Source of the DNA: Halioxenophilus sp033283405
GTDB lineage: Bacteria; Pseudomonadota; Gammaproteobacteria; Pseudomonadales; Cellvibrionaceae
Assembly (NCBI RefSeq): GCF_033283405.1
Contig: NZ_JAWMQR010000011.1
Coordinates: forward strand, 62,001-126,000
Direction of reading: 5' to 3'
Length of the DNA: 64,000 nucleotides
The translations under genes were made by a program, and so were the position numbers. Of this stretch, positions 7,955-16,243 are shown piece by piece (the first letter of the stretch is position 1; every line of letters begins with the position of its first letter). The notes under the pieces are model-generated. The model saw only the letters and a list, made by a program, of their open reading frames with translations. It was not told the DNA's origin and ran no database searches.

Positions 7955-8305
7955 ATGAGTGCAAAAAAACTATCTCGTTTGCGTCGTGCTCGCCGCTCTC
8001 GCGCCAAAATTCGCGAGCTTGGTGCTACCCGGCTAACTATTTTCCGTACACCGCGTCATATCTACGCACAAGTGATCGCTGCCGATGGTAATCAAGTATT
8101 GGCAAGCGCTTCCACTGTTGAAAAGGAGCTGCGTAGCGATAAAACCGGTAATGCGGAAGCTGCAGAAAAGGTTGGCAAATTGATCGCAGAGCGCGCCAAA
8201 GCAGCTGGTGTTACTGAGGTCGCCTTCGATCGCAGTGGCTTTAAATATCATGGTCGTGTGAAAGCTCTTGCCGATGCGGCGCGTGAAGCTGGTCTGGAAT
8301 TCTAA
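7955..8305 (+). CDS. rplR: 50S ribosomal protein L18 (uL18)
   Basis: L18 binds 5S rRNA and helps attach it to the large subunit. The 116-residue product has the usual basic N-terminus (MSAKKLSRLRRARRSRAKI) and the C-terminal segment FDRSGFKYHGRVKALADAAR. Length is one residue shorter than E. coli L18. It lies between rplF and rpsE with 10-nt gaps on both sides. Confidence 0.97.
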   Translation: MSAKKLSRLRRARRSRAKIRELGATRLTIFRTPRHIYAQVIAADGNQVLASASTVEKELRSDKTGNAEAAEKVGKLIAERAKAAGVTEVAFDRSGFKYHGRVKALADAAREAGLEF

Positions 8306-8315
8306 AGGTTAAGAT

Positions 8316-8840
8316 ATGGCTAACAATCGAAAAGACGATCGCGCTCAAGCGCCACAGCAAGATGAAGGTTTGCAGGAGAAGCTGGTTGGAGTAAACCGCG
8401 TTGCTAAAACTGTTAAAGGTGGCCGTATTTTCACTTTCACAGCATTGACTGTTGTGGGTGATGGTAATGGCAAGGTGGGCTTTGGCCGTGGCAAGGCGCG
8501 CGAAGTGCCTCAAGCGATTCAAAAGGCTATGGAAGCTGCGCGCCGTAACATGATTCAGGTTGACCTGAATGGCGATACTATTCAGTACCCAACCAAAGGT
8601 CGTCACTCTGCGTCCAACGTGTACATGCAGCCAGCCTCACCTGGTACCGGTGTCATTGCGGGTGGCGCAATGCGAGCGGTATTGGAAATCGCCGGCGTAC
8701 AAAACGTTTTGGCTAAGTGCTACGGTTCAACCAACCCGGTGAACGTAGTGCGCGCTACCTTCAAAGCGCTGAAATCAATGGCCTCTCCTGAAGCCGTAGC
8801 TGCTAAGCGCGGTAAATCGGTAGAAGAAATTACCGGCTAA
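8316..8840 (+). CDS. rpsE: 30S ribosomal protein S5 (uS5)
   Basis: S5 contributes to translational fidelity and to mRNA unwinding at the entry channel. The product has 174 residues, slightly longer than the 166 of E. coli because of the hydrophilic N-terminus MANNRKDDRAQAPQQDEG. The double-stranded RNA-binding-like domain contains VGFGRGKAREVPQAIQKA. A 41-nt gap precedes rpmD. Confidence 0.98.
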   Translation: MANNRKDDRAQAPQQDEGLQEKLVGVNRVAKTVKGGRIFTFTALTVVGDGNGKVGFGRGKAREVPQAIQKAMEAARRNMIQVDLNGDTIQYPTKGRHSASNVYMQPASPGTGVIAGGAMRAVLEIAGVQNVLAKCYGSTNPVNVVRATFKALKSMASPEAVAAKRGKSVEEITG

Positions 8841-8881
8841 TTCTGCATCTGGCAGATGGCTGAATGTAAATAGGTGGAAGC

Positions 8882-9067
8882 ATGACTAAGAAAACAGTCA
8901 AAGTGACCCAAGTAAAAAGCAGCGCCGGTCGTTTGAAAAAGCACCAGGCTTGTCTTTCTGGTTTGGGATTACGCCGTATTGGTCACACCGTTGAAGTTGA
9001 GGACACTCCTTCAACCCGTGGCATGATCAATCAAGTTAACTACATGGTTAAGGTAGAAGGTGAGTAA
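8882..9067 (+). CDS. rpmD: 50S ribosomal protein L30 (uL30)
   Basis: L30 is a small 50S protein found in most but not all bacteria. The 61-residue product contains LKKHQACLSGLGLRRIGHTV, the family signature, and ends VNYMVKVEGE. AGGTGGAAGC before the ATG is a strong ribosome-binding site. rplO starts one base after the rpmD stop codon if the ATG at 9069 is used. Confidence 0.96.
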   Translation: MTKKTVKVTQVKSSAGRLKKHQACLSGLGLRRIGHTVEVEDTPSTRGMINQVNYMVKVEGE

Positions 9068-9068
9068 C

Positions 9069-9503
9069 ATGCGTTTAAATACTCTTAGTCCTGCTCCTGG
9101 CCGAGTAAGCAGTAAGAAACGACTGGGTCGTGGTATCGGCAGCGGTTTGGGTAAAACCGGTGGCCGTGGTCACAAAGGTCTGAAAGCTCGCTCTGGCGGT
9201 AGCGTTAAGCCAGGTTTTGAAGGCGGTCAAATGCCTTTGCAGAAGCGCCTGCCAAAATATGGCTTCAGCTCTCGTATTGGTCGAGTTACCGCTGAAGTGC
9301 GCTTGTCTGAGCTTAATAAAGTTGCTGGTGATGTTGTTGATTTGGCAGCGCTTTCTGAGGCTGGATTGGTCAACGCCAACATTAAACGGGCAAAAATCTT
9401 CCTGTCTGGTGAATTGAATAAAGCATTGACTGTCAAAGGCGTCGCCGTAACCAAAGGTGCTAAGGCAGCGATCGAAGCGGCTGGCGGTAAAGTCGAAGAC
9501 TAA
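9069..9503 (+). CDS. rplO: 50S ribosomal protein L15 (uL15)
   Basis: L15 is a late 50S assembly protein. The ATG at 9069 gives MRLNTLSPAPGRVSSKKRLG and 144 residues, exactly as in E. coli. An in-frame GTG at 9060 would add only three residues and overlap rpmD, so the ATG is preferred, with AAGGTGAG for ribosome binding. The glycine-rich segment RGIGSGLGKTGGRGHKG is conserved. secY follows after 43 nt. Confidence 0.97.
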   Translation: MRLNTLSPAPGRVSSKKRLGRGIGSGLGKTGGRGHKGLKARSGGSVKPGFEGGQMPLQKRLPKYGFSSRIGRVTAEVRLSELNKVAGDVVDLAALSEAGLVNANIKRAKIFLSGELNKALTVKGVAVTKGAKAAIEAAGGKVED

Positions 9504-9546
9504 ACCGCGCCTGAGCGCCTGCACCTAAGTTTAACTGGGGGAGTCA

Positions 9547-10881
9547 ATGGCAACAGCAGGGAAAATGCCGTTTGCTAATCAAAAGGGTCTGAGTGAACTT
9601 TGGGCCCGTTTGAAGTTTTTGTTTTTGGCGATCATTGTTTATCGCATTGGTACTCATATTCCCGTGCCCGGTATCGATCCGGATCGGGTGTCCGACCTGT
9701 TTAATCAGAATCAGGGTACCATCCTTGGATTGTTTAACATGTTCTCTGGGGGTGCTCTGGAGCGCATGAGTATCCTGGCTCTCGGAATCATGCCCTACAT
9801 CTCTGCCTCTATTATTATGCAGTTGATGTCGGCCGTGACACCGTCGCTGGAGCAGCTCAAGAAAGAAGGTGACGCCGGGCGTCGCAAGATCAACCAGTAT
9901 ACCCGCTACCTGACGGTGGCACTGGCGACTCTGCAAGCTATTGGTATGTCGGTTGGTTTCGCTCAAGGCTTTGCCTATGTGGCTAACTTCAGCTTCTACT
10001 TCGTGGCTGTTGTTTCGCTGGTTACCGGTGCCGTCTTTATGATGTGGCTGGGTGAGCAGGTCACTGAGCGGGGTATCGGTAACGGCATCTCCATGCTGAT
10101 TTTCGCCGGTATTGTGGCCGGCATTCCCTCAGCGATAGGCCAAGCATTCGAGAGTGCGCGCCAAGGGGAGCTCAACATCATTGTGCTGTTGTTGGTTGGC
10201 TTGATTGCAATGGCGGTGATCTGGTTTGTGGTTCGTATGGAACGCGGCCAGCGCCGTATTACGGTCAACTACGCCAAGCGCCAGCAGGGACGTAAGGTCT
10301 TTGCGGCTCAGAGTAGTCACCTGCCGTTGAAAGTGAATATGGCGGGTGTTATTCCGGCAATTTTTGCCAGCAGTATCTTGTTGTTTCCGGCCACTATCGC
10401 CCAGTGGTTTGGCAATAGTACCGAAGGAGCGGGTTCCGACATCCTTCAGGAGATTGCACTTGCTATTGGGCCGGGTCAGCCACTGAATTTTATTATTTTC
10501 ACGGCAATGATCGTGTTCTTCTGCTTCTTTTATACGGCGTTGATGTTTAACCCGAAAGAGGTGGCAGATAACCTGAAGAAATCCGGCGCCTACGTGCCCG
10601 GTATTCGACCAGGTGATCACACAGCGAGCTATATCGACAAAGTCCTGACTCGCTTAACCATTGTCGGTGCGATCTATATCGCTGCAGTCTGCTTGTTGCC
10701 TCAGTTTTTAGTGTTGGCAACCGATGTGCCTTTCTATTTGGGTGGTACCTCGCTGTTGATTGCCGTGGTGGTAGTCATGGATTTCATGGCACAGGTTCAG
10801 TCTCATCTGATGTCCAGCCAGTACGAATCCCTGATGAAAAAGTCAAATTTAAAGGGCTATGGTAGCGGTATTGCCCGTTAA
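9547..10881 (+). CDS. secY: Protein translocase subunit SecY
   Basis: SecY is the channel of the SecYEG translocon in the inner membrane. The 444-residue product has ten hydrophobic segments. Family signatures include HIPVPGIDPDRV near the first membrane span, GIMPYISASIIMQLM, and the cytoplasmic segment RRITVNYAKRQ with its key arginines. The end MKKSNLKGYGSGIAR is typical. A GGGGGAG site precedes the ATG. It closes the spc group with rpmJ 24 nt downstream, as in E. coli. Confidence 0.98.
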   Translation: MATAGKMPFANQKGLSELWARLKFLFLAIIVYRIGTHIPVPGIDPDRVSDLFNQNQGTILGLFNMFSGGALERMSILALGIMPYISASIIMQLMSAVTPSLEQLKKEGDAGRRKINQYTRYLTVALATLQAIGMSVGFAQGFAYVANFSFYFVAVVSLVTGAVFMMWLGEQVTERGIGNGISMLIFAGIVAGIPSAIGQAFESARQGELNIIVLLLVGLIAMAVIWFVVRMERGQRRITVNYAKRQQGRKVFAAQSSHLPLKVNMAGVIPAIFASSILLFPATIAQWFGNSTEGAGSDILQEIALAIGPGQPLNFIIFTAMIVFFCFFYTALMFNPKEVADNLKKSGAYVPGIRPGDHTASYIDKVLTRLTIVGAIYIAAVCLLPQFLVLATDVPFYLGGTSLLIAVVVVMDFMAQVQSHLMSSQYESLMKKSNLKGYGSGIAR

Positions 10882-10905
10882 CTAAGCCATTGGATGAGGT
10901 GAGTC

Positions 10906-11022
10906 ATGAAAGTACGTGCATCTATTAAAAAAATGTGTCGCAACTGCAAAATGGTGCGTCGCAATGGTGTTCTGCGTGTAATTTGCAGCGTTGAGCCCCG
11001 CCACAAGCAGCGTCAAGGCTAA
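10906..11022 (+). CDS. rpmJ: 50S ribosomal protein L36 (bL36), zinc-binding form
   Basis: L36 is the smallest 50S protein. The 38-residue reading frame starts MKVRASIKKMCRNCKMVRRN and is preceded by GATGAGGTGAG. The zinc ligands are all present: Cys11, Cys14, Cys27 and His33, so this is the zinc-containing form. Such zinc-type genes often have a zinc-free paralogue elsewhere, controlled by Zur; none is in this window. It follows secY as in other gammaproteobacteria. Confidence 0.95.
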   Translation: MKVRASIKKMCRNCKMVRRNGVLRVICSVEPRHKQRQG

Positions 11023-11058
11023 TTTTAGTTAGCTGACGACGCTCGCTCTTCGGTTCGT

Positions 11059-11089
11059 AACAAAGCAGCGGTTTTACCGCTGCTTTGTT
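11059..11089 (+). terminator. Hairpin after rpmJ
   Basis: A perfect 13-bp stem, 11059-11071 with 11077-11089, closes a 5-nt loop (TTTTA). The arms end in A and T runs, so it could work on either strand, but there is no extended T-tract. It may attenuate readthrough from spc into the alpha group, or stabilise the spc mRNA 3' end. Confidence 0.6.
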
Positions 11090-11143
11090 ATTTGCCGAAA
11101 CCGGAGGCATTAACTGTCGTCTGGTTGAGAAATCACCAGGCTA

Positions 11144-11172
11144 TTGCAATCGGGTGGCTTTACGAGTATTCT
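11144..11172 (+). promoter_or_regulatory. Candidate promoter of the alpha operon
   Basis: TTGCAA (11144-11149), a 17-bp spacer and TATTCT (11167-11172) lie upstream of rpsM and just after the spc-end hairpin. The resulting leader of about 130 nt would be long enough for S4-type autoregulation, but no E. coli-like pseudoknot could be confirmed by eye. Confidence 0.55.
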
Positions 11173-11306
11173 TGCGCGCCTTTTTAGGCCGCTTAAAGCC
11201 GTTTTTGGGTGGCCAAAACCTGTGTTTTAGCCAGTTCCCGGGCTTGAAGAGTGCCGTGTAACTGCTGTTAATGCCGTAAAATTTCTTAAAACTGGAGTAT
11301 CTCCGA

Positions 11307-11663
11307 ATGGCTCGTATTGCTGGTGTCAACATACCAGATAACAAACACGCCGTTATTTCGCTAACGTATGTTTTTGGCGTTGGTAAAACCACCGCCAAAC
11401 AGATCTGTGCTGCTACAGGTATTGCCGAGAGCACAAAAATTGGTGATCTGTCTGAAGCTCAGATGGACGCCGTGCGTGAAGAAGTGGCTAAACGTGTTGT
11501 TGAAGGTGATTTGCGTCGTGAAATTTCCATGAATATCAAACGCTTGATGGACCTGGGTTGTTTCCGCGGTATCCGCCACCGTCGCAACTTACCTCTGCGC
11601 GGACAACGCACCAAGACCAATGCGCGTACCCGTAAGGGCCCACGTAAACCCATCAAGAAGTAA
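11307..11663 (+). CDS. rpsM: 30S ribosomal protein S13 (uS13)
   Basis: S13 lies in the 30S head and contacts the P-site tRNA and the 50S subunit. The 118-residue product begins MARIAGVNIPDNKHAVISL and has the basic tail RGQRTKTNARTRKGPRKP. The ribosome-binding site is ACTGGAG. It is the first gene of the alpha group, placed 284 nt after rpmJ, a wider gap than usual, which holds a hairpin and a candidate promoter. Confidence 0.98.
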   Translation: MARIAGVNIPDNKHAVISLTYVFGVGKTTAKQICAATGIAESTKIGDLSEAQMDAVREEVAKRVVEGDLRREISMNIKRLMDLGCFRGIRHRRNLPLRGQRTKTNARTRKGPRKPIKK

Positions 11664-11700
11664 GCAGTAAGCTTATCAACCGACTTTAGGAAGGATTGCT

Positions 11701-12093
11701 ATGGCCAAGCCAGGTAATAAAGCCCCTCGTAAAAAAGTAAAGAAAACGGTTGTTGATGGCGTTGCGCATATCCACGCGTCTTTCAACAACACTATCGTAA
11801 CCATTACCGATCGCCAGGGTAACACCCTGAGCTGGGCAACTGCCGGCGGTTCTGGTTTCCGTGGTTCTCGTAAGAGCACCCCCTTTGCTGCACAGGTCGC
11901 CGCCGAGCGCGCTGGTGAAGCAGCTAAAGAGTATGGTCTGAAAAATTTGGATGTCGAAGTGAAAGGACCTGGACCAGGTCGTGAGTCCGCAGTACGCGCA
12001 CTTAACAACATCGGCTACAAAGTGACCAACATCACCGACGTGACACCCATTCCACACAATGGCTGTCGTCCACCGAAAAAACGTCGAGTATAA
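11701..12093 (+). CDS. rpsK: 30S ribosomal protein S11 (uS11)
   Basis: S11 is on the 30S platform near the mRNA exit and the Shine-Dalgarno helix. The 130-residue product begins MAKPGNKAPRKKVKKTVVDG. It contains the conserved GPGPGRESAVRALNNIGYKV and ends NGCRPPKKRRV. TAGGAAGGA is a strong ribosome-binding site. rpsD follows after 14 nt. Confidence 0.98.
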   Translation: MAKPGNKAPRKKVKKTVVDGVAHIHASFNNTIVTITDRQGNTLSWATAGGSGFRGSRKSTPFAAQVAAERAGEAAKEYGLKNLDVEVKGPGPGRESAVRALNNIGYKVTNITDVTPIPHNGCRPPKKRRV

Positions 12094-12107
12094 GGGGAGA
12101 TTAACAG

Positions 12108-12728
12108 ATGGCTCGTTATAGAGGTCCAAAATGTAAGCTCGCTCGTCGTGAAGGAACTGACCTGTTCCTGAAAAGTGGCGCGCGTCCGCTGGATTCAAAA
12201 TGTAAATTGGAAACCATTCCAGGCCAACACGGCGCTCGTCGTGGTCGTTTGTCTGACTATGGTGTTCAGTTGCGTGAAAAGCAAAAAGTACGTCGTATCT
12301 ATGGCATTCTGGAAAAGCAGTTCCGTTCTTACTACAAAGAAGCGGCTCGCTTGAAAGGTGCTACCGGTGAAAACCTGCTGCAATTGTTGGAGACTCGCTT
12401 AGACAACGTTGTTTATCGTATGGGCTTCGGTTCAACCCGCGCTGAAAGTCGCCAGTTGGTATCACACAAATCCATCACCGTTAACGGCTCTGTTGTTAAC
12501 ATCCCGTCCTACCAAATCCAGGTTGGCGATGTTGTAGCTGTTCGTGAGAAATCCAAAAACCAATTGCGTATCAGCAATGCTATGGAGTTGTCACGCGGCC
12601 GTGCCGAGGTTGAGTGGATGGACGTGAATGCCGAGAAGAAAGAAGGTACTTTCAAGCGTGTGCCTGATCGCGGCGATTTGCCTGCCGAGATCAACGAGAA
12701 CCTGATCGTCGAGCTCTACTCCAAGTAA
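12108..12728 (+). CDS. rpsD: 30S ribosomal protein S4 (uS4)
   Basis: S4 initiates 30S assembly by binding 16S rRNA and represses the alpha operon in E. coli. The 206-residue product begins MARYRGPKCKLARREGTDLF. Its two N-terminal cysteines (9 and 32) do not form a CxxC pair, so this is the zinc-free type. The S4 RNA-binding domain includes RLDNVVYRMGFGSTRAESRQ. rpoA follows after a 26-nt gap. Confidence 0.98.
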   Translation: MARYRGPKCKLARREGTDLFLKSGARPLDSKCKLETIPGQHGARRGRLSDYGVQLREKQKVRRIYGILEKQFRSYYKEAARLKGATGENLLQLLETRLDNVVYRMGFGSTRAESRQLVSHKSITVNGSVVNIPSYQIQVGDVVAVREKSKNQLRISNAMELSRGRAEVEWMDVNAEKKEGTFKRVPDRGDLPAEINENLIVELYSK

Positions 12729-12754
12729 GCGAACAACCAATAAAAGGTATGACT

Positions 12755-13744
12755 ATGCAGAGTGCTGTAAACGAATTTTTGACCCCCAAAACTATCGATG
12801 TCACCGACATCAGCACCAATCACGCCAAGGTTGTTCTCGAGCCTCTCGAGCGAGGTTTTGGCCATACACTCGGCAACGCTCTGCGTCGCATTCTGCTCTC
12901 TTCCATGCCTGGCTGTGCCGTCGTGGAAGCAGAGATCGCGGGTGTATTACACGAGTACAGTGCCATTGAAGGTGTGCAGGAAGACGTTATCGAAATCCTG
13001 TTAAACCTGAAGGGTGTGGCCGTTGTAATGCACGGTAAAGATCAGGCAACTCTGACCGTCTCTAAGCGTGGTCCCGGTGTTATCACCGCTGGTGATATTC
13101 AGGTGGATCACGATGTTGAAATCGTAAATCCAGAGCACGTGATTGCTAACGTGACTGGCGATATCGATTTCAGTATGAAGTTGACTGTTGCCCGGGGTCG
13201 CGGCTACCAGCCAGCGGATAACCGTGCCAATGACGACGAAGAGACTCGCGCTATTGGTCGCCTGCAGTTGGATGCAACCTTCAGCCCGGTCAAGCGCCTT
13301 GCCTACACCGTGGAAAGTGCTCGGGTTGAGCAGCGTACCGACCTGGACAAACTGGTTTTGGATCTGGAAACCGATGGCACTATCGATCCAGAAGAGGCCA
13401 TTCGCCGTGCGGCAACCATTCTTCAACAGCAGTTGGCAGTCTTCGTTGATCTGGAAGGCGAAAAACATGCTGAGCCAGAAGAGAAGCAGGAAGAGGTAGA
13501 TCCTGTGTTGCTGCGCCCAGTGGATGACCTGGAATTGACCGTGCGATCAGCTAACTGCTTGAAGGCGGAAAATATCTACTACATTGGTGATTTAATTCAG
13601 CGCACCGAAGTGGAGCTGCTGAAAACCCCGAACCTGGGTAAAAAATCACTGACTGAAATTAAAGACATTCTGGCTACCCGTGGTCTTTCGTTGGGGATGC
13701 GCTTGGAAAACTGGCCACCTGCCAGCCTGCGTAACGACGACTGA
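12755..13744 (+). CDS. rpoA: RNA polymerase subunit alpha
   Basis: Alpha dimerises to nucleate RNA polymerase assembly, and its C-terminal domain contacts UP elements and activators. Two ATG codons are close together; the second (12755) lies about 7 nt after AAAGG and gives 329 residues, the E. coli length, beginning MQSAVNEFLTPKTIDV. The N-terminal domain has LERGFGHTLGNALRRILLSS. The C-terminal domain has RSANCLKAENIYYIGDLIQR and TPNLGKKSLTEIKD. Confidence 0.98.
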   Translation: MQSAVNEFLTPKTIDVTDISTNHAKVVLEPLERGFGHTLGNALRRILLSSMPGCAVVEAEIAGVLHEYSAIEGVQEDVIEILLNLKGVAVVMHGKDQATLTVSKRGPGVITAGDIQVDHDVEIVNPEHVIANVTGDIDFSMKLTVARGRGYQPADNRANDDEETRAIGRLQLDATFSPVKRLAYTVESARVEQRTDLDKLVLDLETDGTIDPEEAIRRAATILQQQLAVFVDLEGEKHAEPEEKQEEVDPVLLRPVDDLELTVRSANCLKAENIYYIGDLIQRTEVELLKTPNLGKKSLTEIKDILATRGLSLGMRLENWPPASLRNDD

Positions 13745-13807
13745 TTTAGCCGGTCAGGCCTGTAACCAATATTGCTGTGATAGCAATTAACCAAAGGATT
13801 TAGAGTC

Positions 13808-14194
13808 ATGCGTCATCGTAAAAGTGGCCGTAAACTGAATCGCAACAGCTCACACCGCAAAGCCATGTTCAGCAACATGGCAGCGTCTCTGGTAGAGCAC
13901 GAGTTGATTAAAACCACCCTGCCCAAGGCCAAAGAGTTGCGCCGCGTGGCAGAGCCATTAATCACTCTGGCCAAGAGAGATAGCGTTGCTAACCGCCGTC
14001 TGGCTTTCTCACGCGTTCGTAACGATGCGGTTGTGGGCAAGCTGTTCACCGAGCTCGGTCCTCGTTATCAAGACCGTCCCGGTGGCTATATTCGCATTCT
14101 TAAGTGCGGATTCCGCGCCGGCGACAAAGCTCCAATGGCTTACGTTGAGTTGGTTGATCGACCAGTCAACGCCGAAGCTGTAGAGGCCGAGTAA
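13808..14194 (+). CDS. rplQ: 50S ribosomal protein L17 (bL17)
   Basis: L17 is a 50S protein near the tunnel exit. The 128-residue product begins MRHRKSGRKLNRNSSHRKAM and carries the conserved basic segment TLPKAKELRRVAEPLITLAK. AAAGGATTTAG precedes the start. It closes the ribosomal superoperon and is followed by a hairpin terminator at 14207. Confidence 0.98.
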   Translation: MRHRKSGRKLNRNSSHRKAMFSNMAASLVEHELIKTTLPKAKELRRVAEPLITLAKRDSVANRRLAFSRVRNDAVVGKLFTELGPRYQDRPGGYIRILKCGFRAGDKAPMAYVELVDRPVNAEAVEAE

Positions 14195-14206
14195 GGTCTT
14201 GTATCG

Positions 14207-14240
14207 GCCTGGAGGGGGTATTTCCCGTCCAGGCTGGTTT
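14207..14240 (+). terminator. Terminator after rplQ
   Basis: GCCTGGA (14207-14213) pairs with TCCAGGC (14228-14234), with an inner GGG/CCC extension, 13 nt after the rplQ stop codon. A short TTT and a pyrimidine-rich stretch follow. Confidence 0.6.
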
Positions 14241-14330
14241 CCCTCCCCATTATTCGATTGCTTTTCTCCCTGCATCATTTTTATACTACGCCCGTTTGGA
14301 TCTAAAACTTGCGCACTTATCATGTCCAGG

Positions 14331-14359
14331 TTGAATCAGCAGTGGTGCGTGTATATTCT
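14331..14359 (+). promoter_or_regulatory. Candidate promoter of the WcaJ-like gene
   Basis: TTGAAT (14331-14336), a 17-bp spacer and TATTCT (14354-14359) lie in the 356-nt gap between rplQ and the sugar-phosphate transferase gene. Transcription from here would give a leader of about 185 nt containing the structured element at 14429-14509. Confidence 0.45.
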
Positions 14360-14428
14360 TTTTTGCAATTCACCCGAATTCATTCATTGAAGTTTGAGTT
14401 ATCAAAAGCAGTACTGATTCACAGTTCA

Positions 14429-14509
14429 TGCATGTCCAAACGCAAACCTAGAGGGAGGCACCCTCGATAACGGTTTGATTTAGGGAAAGTTTACAAAGCC
14501 GAACATGCA
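14429..14509 (+). promoter_or_regulatory. Structured leader of the exopolysaccharide initiation gene
   Basis: Three nested helices can form. TGCATGT (14429-14435) pairs with ACATGCA (14503-14509). Inside it CAAACC (14443-14448) pairs with GGTTTG (14472-14477). Innermost, GAGGG (14451-14455) pairs with CCCTC (14461-14465). The element ends 41 nt before the start codon. It does not match a riboswitch class I know; the function is inferred only from its position. Confidence 0.4.
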
Positions 14510-14550
14510 AGTTGTGGTTTTGTCTGTCATCTAAGGAAGAGGGCACTACT

Positions 14551-15999
14551 ATGGCGTTAGGCGCCAAAGGATTGGTCAAACCCCACAGTTCTCTATTTGC
14601 ACTCCTGGCACGGGTCGTCGATTGCGGCATTGTCATAACCGGAGTGGCAATAACAGCTCTGTTATCAGCTAATACAGTTCCACAAGCCTATCTAATCGCC
14701 GCTTTGGGGGCTGTTATCTGTCTGCAATTTTCGGCCGAGTTCGCCGAAATCTATCGCTCCTGGCGTTCAGAGACCATCTGGGCTGAAGCCAGCCAGGTGT
14801 CGTTGTGCTGGATAGCCAGCTTCTCTTTTATCCTTGCCATAGGCAGCGTCACCAAGCTCGAGGCAACACTGTTTGCCTGGCCGCAGTTTGCCCAATGGTT
14901 CGTTCTCACTTGGTTAATGCTGTTGGGTTGGCGGGTAATCCTGCGGGTCTCTTTACAGAAAATCCGGGATCGAGGCTACAACACCCGTAATGTGGCCATT
15001 GTCGGCAATGGTGAACTGGCGCTGGATGTAGCCCACCGTTTACAGAAGTGCTCCTGGGGCGGCTACGTGATCCGTGGTTTCTTCGACGACCGTCAGGCGC
15101 CGGAAGCACCGGTTGAGGGCGATCAAAAGCCTCGTACCGCGCACGGACTTACCCGCGTTTGCCCGTTGTCCGGCAATTTTGCCGATCTCATCAAAGAGGC
15201 TCGTGCCGGTAAGATTGATCAGGTCTACCTGACCATTCCCATGCGCGGCGAGCAGCGTATCCAGTGGCTGATCAAGCGTCTGGCGGAATCGGCGACCTCT
15301 GTTTATCTGATCCCCGATGTCTTCATGTTTGACCTGCTACACGCGCGCACTATCAACCTGAACGGTATCCCCGCGATTGGTGTGGTCGGTGAACCGAGCC
15401 GGGGTACCATGTCCATGCTGAAACGCATGGAGGATCTGATGCTGGCGATGGGTATTCTGGCGCTGATCAGCGGGCCGATGTTGGTAATCGCAGCGCTGGT
15501 CAAACTTACCTCCAAGGGGCCGATCTTCTTCCGCCAGACCCGCTATGGCTTGGATGGCAAGCCCTTTAAAATGTGGAAATTTCGCTCTATGACGGTCTGC
15601 GAAGACAACTCCAGCGAGATCAAGCAGGCACAGAAGAATGACACCCGCGTGACTAAACTGGGTGCGATATTGCGTAAAACCTCCCTGGACGAGCTGCCTC
15701 AGTTCTTTAATGTGCTGGAGGGTAATATGTCAATCGTCGGCCCGCGTCCCCACGCGGTGGCGCACAACGAGCTCTATCGCGAACAGATTTCCGGCTATAT
15801 GTTGCGTCACAAAATTAAGCCCGGCATAACCGGTTGGGCACAGATCAACGGTGCTCGTGGTGAAACCGACACACTCGATAAGATGGAGCGCCGGGTTGAG
15901 TATGACCTGCAGTACATACGCAACTGGTCAGTTGGCTGGGATCTCAAAATCATTTTCCTCACTGTTTTTAAGGGTTTTATTGGGAAGAATGCGTTTTGA
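14551..15999 (+). CDS. WcaJ/WbaP-like undecaprenyl-phosphate sugar phosphotransferase
   Basis: This inner-membrane enzyme family starts exopolysaccharide repeat synthesis by moving a sugar phosphate from UDP-sugar to undecaprenyl phosphate. The ATG at 14551 follows AAGGAAGAGG and gives 482 residues; an upstream in-frame ATG at 14512 lacks a good site. Hydrophobic segments fill the first 130 residues and a nucleotide-binding-like domain (VAIVGNGELALDVAHRL) follows. From about residue 290 the catalytic domain shows GPIFFRQTRYGLDGKPF, TSLDELPQFFNVLEGNMSIVGPRP and KPGITGWAQINGARGET. The sugar, glucose or galactose, cannot be told. Confidence 0.9.
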   Translation: MALGAKGLVKPHSSLFALLARVVDCGIVITGVAITALLSANTVPQAYLIAALGAVICLQFSAEFAEIYRSWRSETIWAEASQVSLCWIASFSFILAIGSVTKLEATLFAWPQFAQWFVLTWLMLLGWRVILRVSLQKIRDRGYNTRNVAIVGNGELALDVAHRLQKCSWGGYVIRGFFDDRQAPEAPVEGDQKPRTAHGLTRVCPLSGNFADLIKEARAGKIDQVYLTIPMRGEQRIQWLIKRLAESATSVYLIPDVFMFDLLHARTINLNGIPAIGVVGEPSRGTMSMLKRMEDLMLAMGILALISGPMLVIAALVKLTSKGPIFFRQTRYGLDGKPFKMWKFRSMTVCEDNSSEIKQAQKNDTRVTKLGAILRKTSLDELPQFFNVLEGNMSIVGPRPHAVAHNELYREQISGYMLRHKIKPGITGWAQINGARGETDTLDKMERRVEYDLQYIRNWSVGWDLKIIFLTVFKGFIGKNAF

Positions 16000-16011
16000 T
16001 TCAACCAGCGG

Positions 16012-16057
16012 TTGCTGCCACTAGGCCGATCATCCGTTCGCGGCGTAGTGGTAGCAG
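16012..16057 (+). other. Long hairpin after the WcaJ-like gene
   Basis: GCTGCCACTA (16014-16023) pairs with TAGTGGTAGC (16046-16055) with one G-T wobble; an inner GCCG/CGGC helix extends it. It begins 13 nt after the stop codon. With no T-tract, it may attenuate transcription into the glycosyltransferase or protect the mRNA end. Confidence 0.45.
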
Positions 16058-16243
16058 GGCTCTTGTCCAGCTGCCGCGCGATTGCTCGGCTTGTTCCCCT
16101 AACTATCAGCAACAGTCTAATTCTTACTACCCAGTCCTGAGCTCTTCCTTTTTGCCAAATCGAGCGAATTAAGGTTAACTCGGCGAGGGATGCTGCACCT
16201 AGGTTGGTAACGTTAATTTTCAAGGCAAGAGTGTACTGTTGGC

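Noticed and set aside
14443..14500. GEMM (c-di-GMP-I) riboswitch, from GCAAACC and CAAAGCC sequences
   Set aside because: The distance between the two boxes and the lack of the GGACGCAAAGCC core and the second helix do not fit the class.
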